Of a stretch of 7,287 nucleotides of DNA, positions 5,819 through 7,287 are shown piece by piece. The stretch lies in the NCBI GenBank assembly GCA_021793635.1, contig JAJYSI010000160.1, positions 1-7,287 on the forward strand, read 5' to 3'. The DNA comes from Bacteroidota bacterium (lineage in GTDB: Bacteria > Bacteroidota > Ignavibacteria > Ignavibacteriales > Ignavibacteriaceae). A model generated the notes under the pieces. That model was given only the letters and a program-made list of their open reading frames with translations. It made no database searches and was not told the origin of the DNA. Each line of letters starts with the position of its first letter. The first letter of the stretch is position 1. Made by a program: the position numbers and the translations under genes.

Positions 5819-5823
5819 AAGGA
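5819..5823 (+). promoter_or_regulatory. Ribosome binding site of the glutamate dehydrogenase gene
   Basis: AAGGA lies 10 nt before the ATG at 5834 and 22 nt before the next in-frame ATG at 5846, so it favours 5834. The in-frame TTG at 5768 lies inside the inverted repeat upstream of this site and is unlikely to be a start. Confidence 0.6.
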
Positions 5824-5833
5824 CACACCCCGT

Positions 5834-7123
5834 ATGAATTCTTCCATGAATCATTACAAAGAACCGGCTCCAATATTGGATAAAGAAAATCCGTTCGAAT
5901 CGATGATGGAAAGATTTGAAATTGCTGCAAAAATTATCGGTTTGGATCAAGGTATATACAATTATCTTAAAGCTCCTACAAAACAAGTAATTACTTCTGT
6001 GCCGATTGTAATGGACGACGGTAAATTAGAAGTTTTTGAAGGTTACCGTGTAATCCATAATGATATACTGGGTCCTTCTAAAGGAGGTATACGTTATGCA
6101 CCCGATGTTACGCTTGACGAAATGAAGGCTCTTGCTGCATGGATGACTTGGAAATGTGCAATTGTTAATATCCCCTTCGGGGGCGCAAAGGGGGGAATAA
6201 AATGCGACCCTTCGTTAATGAGTCAAAATGAACTAGAAAGACTAACCCGTCGATTTACTTCTAATATGCTTGATGTATTTGGTCCTGACAGAGACATTCC
6301 TGCCCCCGATATGAATACTAATGAACAAACCATGGCTTGGATAATGGATACTTATAGTATGCACTCTAAAAAAACTGAAACTGCTGTGGTTACTGGTAAA
6401 CCTACACTTATCGGCGGCTCGCTTGGAAGAAAAGAAGCGACAGGCAGAGGAGTAATGACGGTTGCTCTTGGTGCACTTTCTAAAATTGGTATTAAACCGG
6501 AAAACGCTGTAGCTGCCATTCAAGGTTTCGGAAATGTGGGTTCTATTACTGCCCATGCATTGCATGAAAAAGGAGTTAAGATAGTTGCCTTAAGCGATAT
6601 TAATGGTGGAATTTACAATGCCAATGGCTTTAATATTGCTGAATTAATTGAACATGTTGAACGTCATAAAACTTTGATCGATTATCAAAATGCAGAAGTT
6701 ATTACTAATGAAGAACTTTTAGAATTAAAATGTGATGTTCTAGTTCCTGCTGCCAAAGAGGATCAAATTACTATTAAAAACGCCAACAAATTAAAGTGTA
6801 AAATAATTGCTGAAGGAGCGAACGGACCTACAACGGCAAAGGCTGACCCTATTCTTCAGACAAAGGGAATTTTAGTTATTCCCGATATATTGACAAACGC
6901 CGGTGGAGTTACCGTATCATACTTTGAATGGGTTCAAGATAGAATGGGATATTTTTGGACGCTTGACCGTGTTAACCGAAGGCTCGATAGAATGATGCAC
7001 GAAGCCTTCGTTAATGTATATAAATCAGCTGCAAAATATGATGTATCCTTAAGAATCGGAGCTTATATAATTGCAATAGAAAAGGTAGCGCAAACTTTAA
7101 AGCTTCGTGGAATCTATGCTTAG
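5834..7123 (+). CDS. Glutamate dehydrogenase (Glu/Leu/Phe/Val dehydrogenase family)
   Basis: This cytosolic enzyme, usually a hexamer, interconverts glutamate and 2-oxoglutarate plus ammonium with NAD(P). It links amino-acid breakdown to the TCA cycle. With the ATG at 5834 it has 429 residues, the normal length for bacterial GDH. Conserved residues are present: K83 in GPSKGGIRY, K107 in MTWK, active-site K119 in PFGGAKGG, catalytic D159 in APDMNT, and S362 in VTVSYFEW. The first four are each six below the C. symbiosum GDH numbers (K89, K113, K125, D165), so that part aligns without gaps. The dinucleotide-binding GFGNVG (231-236) starts the Rossmann domain, followed by ALSDINGGIYN. The acidic residue there suggests NAD preference, as in RocG/GudB-type enzymes, but this is inference. 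A leucine or phenylalanine dehydrogenase is less likely because of the length and the GDH-type lysines. It starts 90 bp after htpX, and its stop overlaps the next ORF. Confidence 0.94.
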   Translation: MNSSMNHYKEPAPILDKENPFESMMERFEIAAKIIGLDQGIYNYLKAPTKQVITSVPIVMDDGKLEVFEGYRVIHNDILGPSKGGIRYAPDVTLDEMKALAAWMTWKCAIVNIPFGGAKGGIKCDPSLMSQNELERLTRRFTSNMLDVFGPDRDIPAPDMNTNEQTMAWIMDTYSMHSKKTETAVVTGKPTLIGGSLGRKEATGRGVMTVALGALSKIGIKPENAVAAIQGFGNVGSITAHALHEKGVKIVALSDINGGIYNANGFNIAELIEHVERHKTLIDYQNAEVITNEELLELKCDVLVPAAKEDQITIKNANKLKCKIIAEGANGPTTAKADPILQTKGILVIPDILTNAGGVTVSYFEWVQDRMGYFWTLDRVNRRLDRMMHEAFVNVYKSAAKYDVSLRIGAYIIAIEKVAQTLKLRGIYA

Positions 7124-7287
7124 AGGCTTATTAATATTTCCGGTAGAAAGAAAGCTTTTCTCTTCAATTTTCCTTTTGCTCTTTTTCTTTTCGGGAAATG
7201 TTTTTTTGAGCGAATGCCAATCCAAAGATAATCTTTCAATTTTTTATAACCTTATAGATTCGGCTTCAACTGACGTTATCCGTAATT
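7116..7287 (+). CDS. Unrecognised signal-bearing protein, N-terminal 57 residues (3' end outside window)
   Basis: An ORF opens at ATG 7116, inside the last codons of the dehydrogenase gene (8-nt overlap, ATGCTTAG), and stays open to the window edge. Its GGA at 7109-7111 gives a fair ribosome site. The N-terminus MLRGLLIFPVERK is followed by a strongly hydrophobic stretch (residues about 15-32, FSSIFLLLFFFSGNVFLS), then a polar part (ECQSKDNLSIFYNLIDSAS). This reads as a signal peptide or signal anchor for export. FLSEC resembles a lipobox, but Glu just before the Cys makes lipoprotein processing unlikely. I do not recognise the family from 57 residues. The overlap suggests co-transcription and translational coupling with the dehydrogenase, which does not by itself imply a shared function. 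Confidence 0.65.
   Translation, partial: MLRGLLIFPVERKLFSSIFLLLFFFSGNVFLSECQSKDNLSIFYNLIDSASTDVIRN

Noticed and set aside
6242..6565. Minus-strand open frame inside the glutamate dehydrogenase gene
   Set aside because: It is antisense to conserved catalytic and Rossmann motifs, His/Ser/Arg-rich, and has no family resemblance.
1..7287. A new defence, mobile or multi-gene accessory system
   Set aside because: All large genes belong to widespread housekeeping or envelope families with intact motifs. There are no transposases, integrases, repeats arrays, toxin-like pairs or abrupt composition shifts visible by eye.

Overview
The window is an AT-rich stretch of an ordinary bacterial chromosome. 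It most likely comes from the Bacteroidota/Chlorobi/Ignavibacteria group. The evidence is a PorQ-type outer-membrane barrel protein of the type IX secretion system, a dimeric-type glycyl-tRNA synthetase tail, several starts with weak or no Shine-Dalgarno sequence, and a promoter of Bacteroidetes type (TTG-N20-TAATTTTG) ahead of htpX. Ignavibacteria is my best guess from overall protein character. It is not proven by any marker in the window.

Layout: the 3' end of a glycyl-tRNA synthetase gene (1-222, +) is followed by a secreted tetratricopeptide-repeat protein (296-1435, +). That gene converges on porQ (1518-2453, -). A gap of about 440 bp separates porQ from the divergently oriented ABC-F ATPase gene of Uup type (2892-4775, +). 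This gap holds a terminator-like hairpin with no upstream + strand gene, a foldable leader and a possible 15-codon upstream ORF. Next on the + strand are htpX (4892-5743, membrane zinc protease), a Glu/Leu/Phe/Val-family dehydrogenase that looks like NAD-type glutamate dehydrogenase (5834-7123), and the first 57 codons of an unrecognised signal-bearing protein (7116 to the window end). The start of that last gene overlaps the dehydrogenase stop by 8 nt.

The genes do not form one obvious pathway. They cover translation (GlyRS, ABC-F), envelope quality control (HtpX), envelope/secretion (PorQ, TPR protein) and nitrogen metabolism (glutamate dehydrogenase). Only the dehydrogenase and the following ORF look translationally coupled. 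The htpX gene appears to have its own promoter.

I found no mobile element, CRISPR array, tRNA, rRNA, toxin-antitoxin or defence cassette, and no convincing previously undescribed multi-gene system. The best leads are non-coding: the structured gap upstream of the ABC-F gene, a 10-bp inverted repeat overlapping the htpX promoter, and a perfect 8-bp inverted repeat ahead of the dehydrogenase. The TPR protein may be a bacterial relative of the TTC39/IML2 family.
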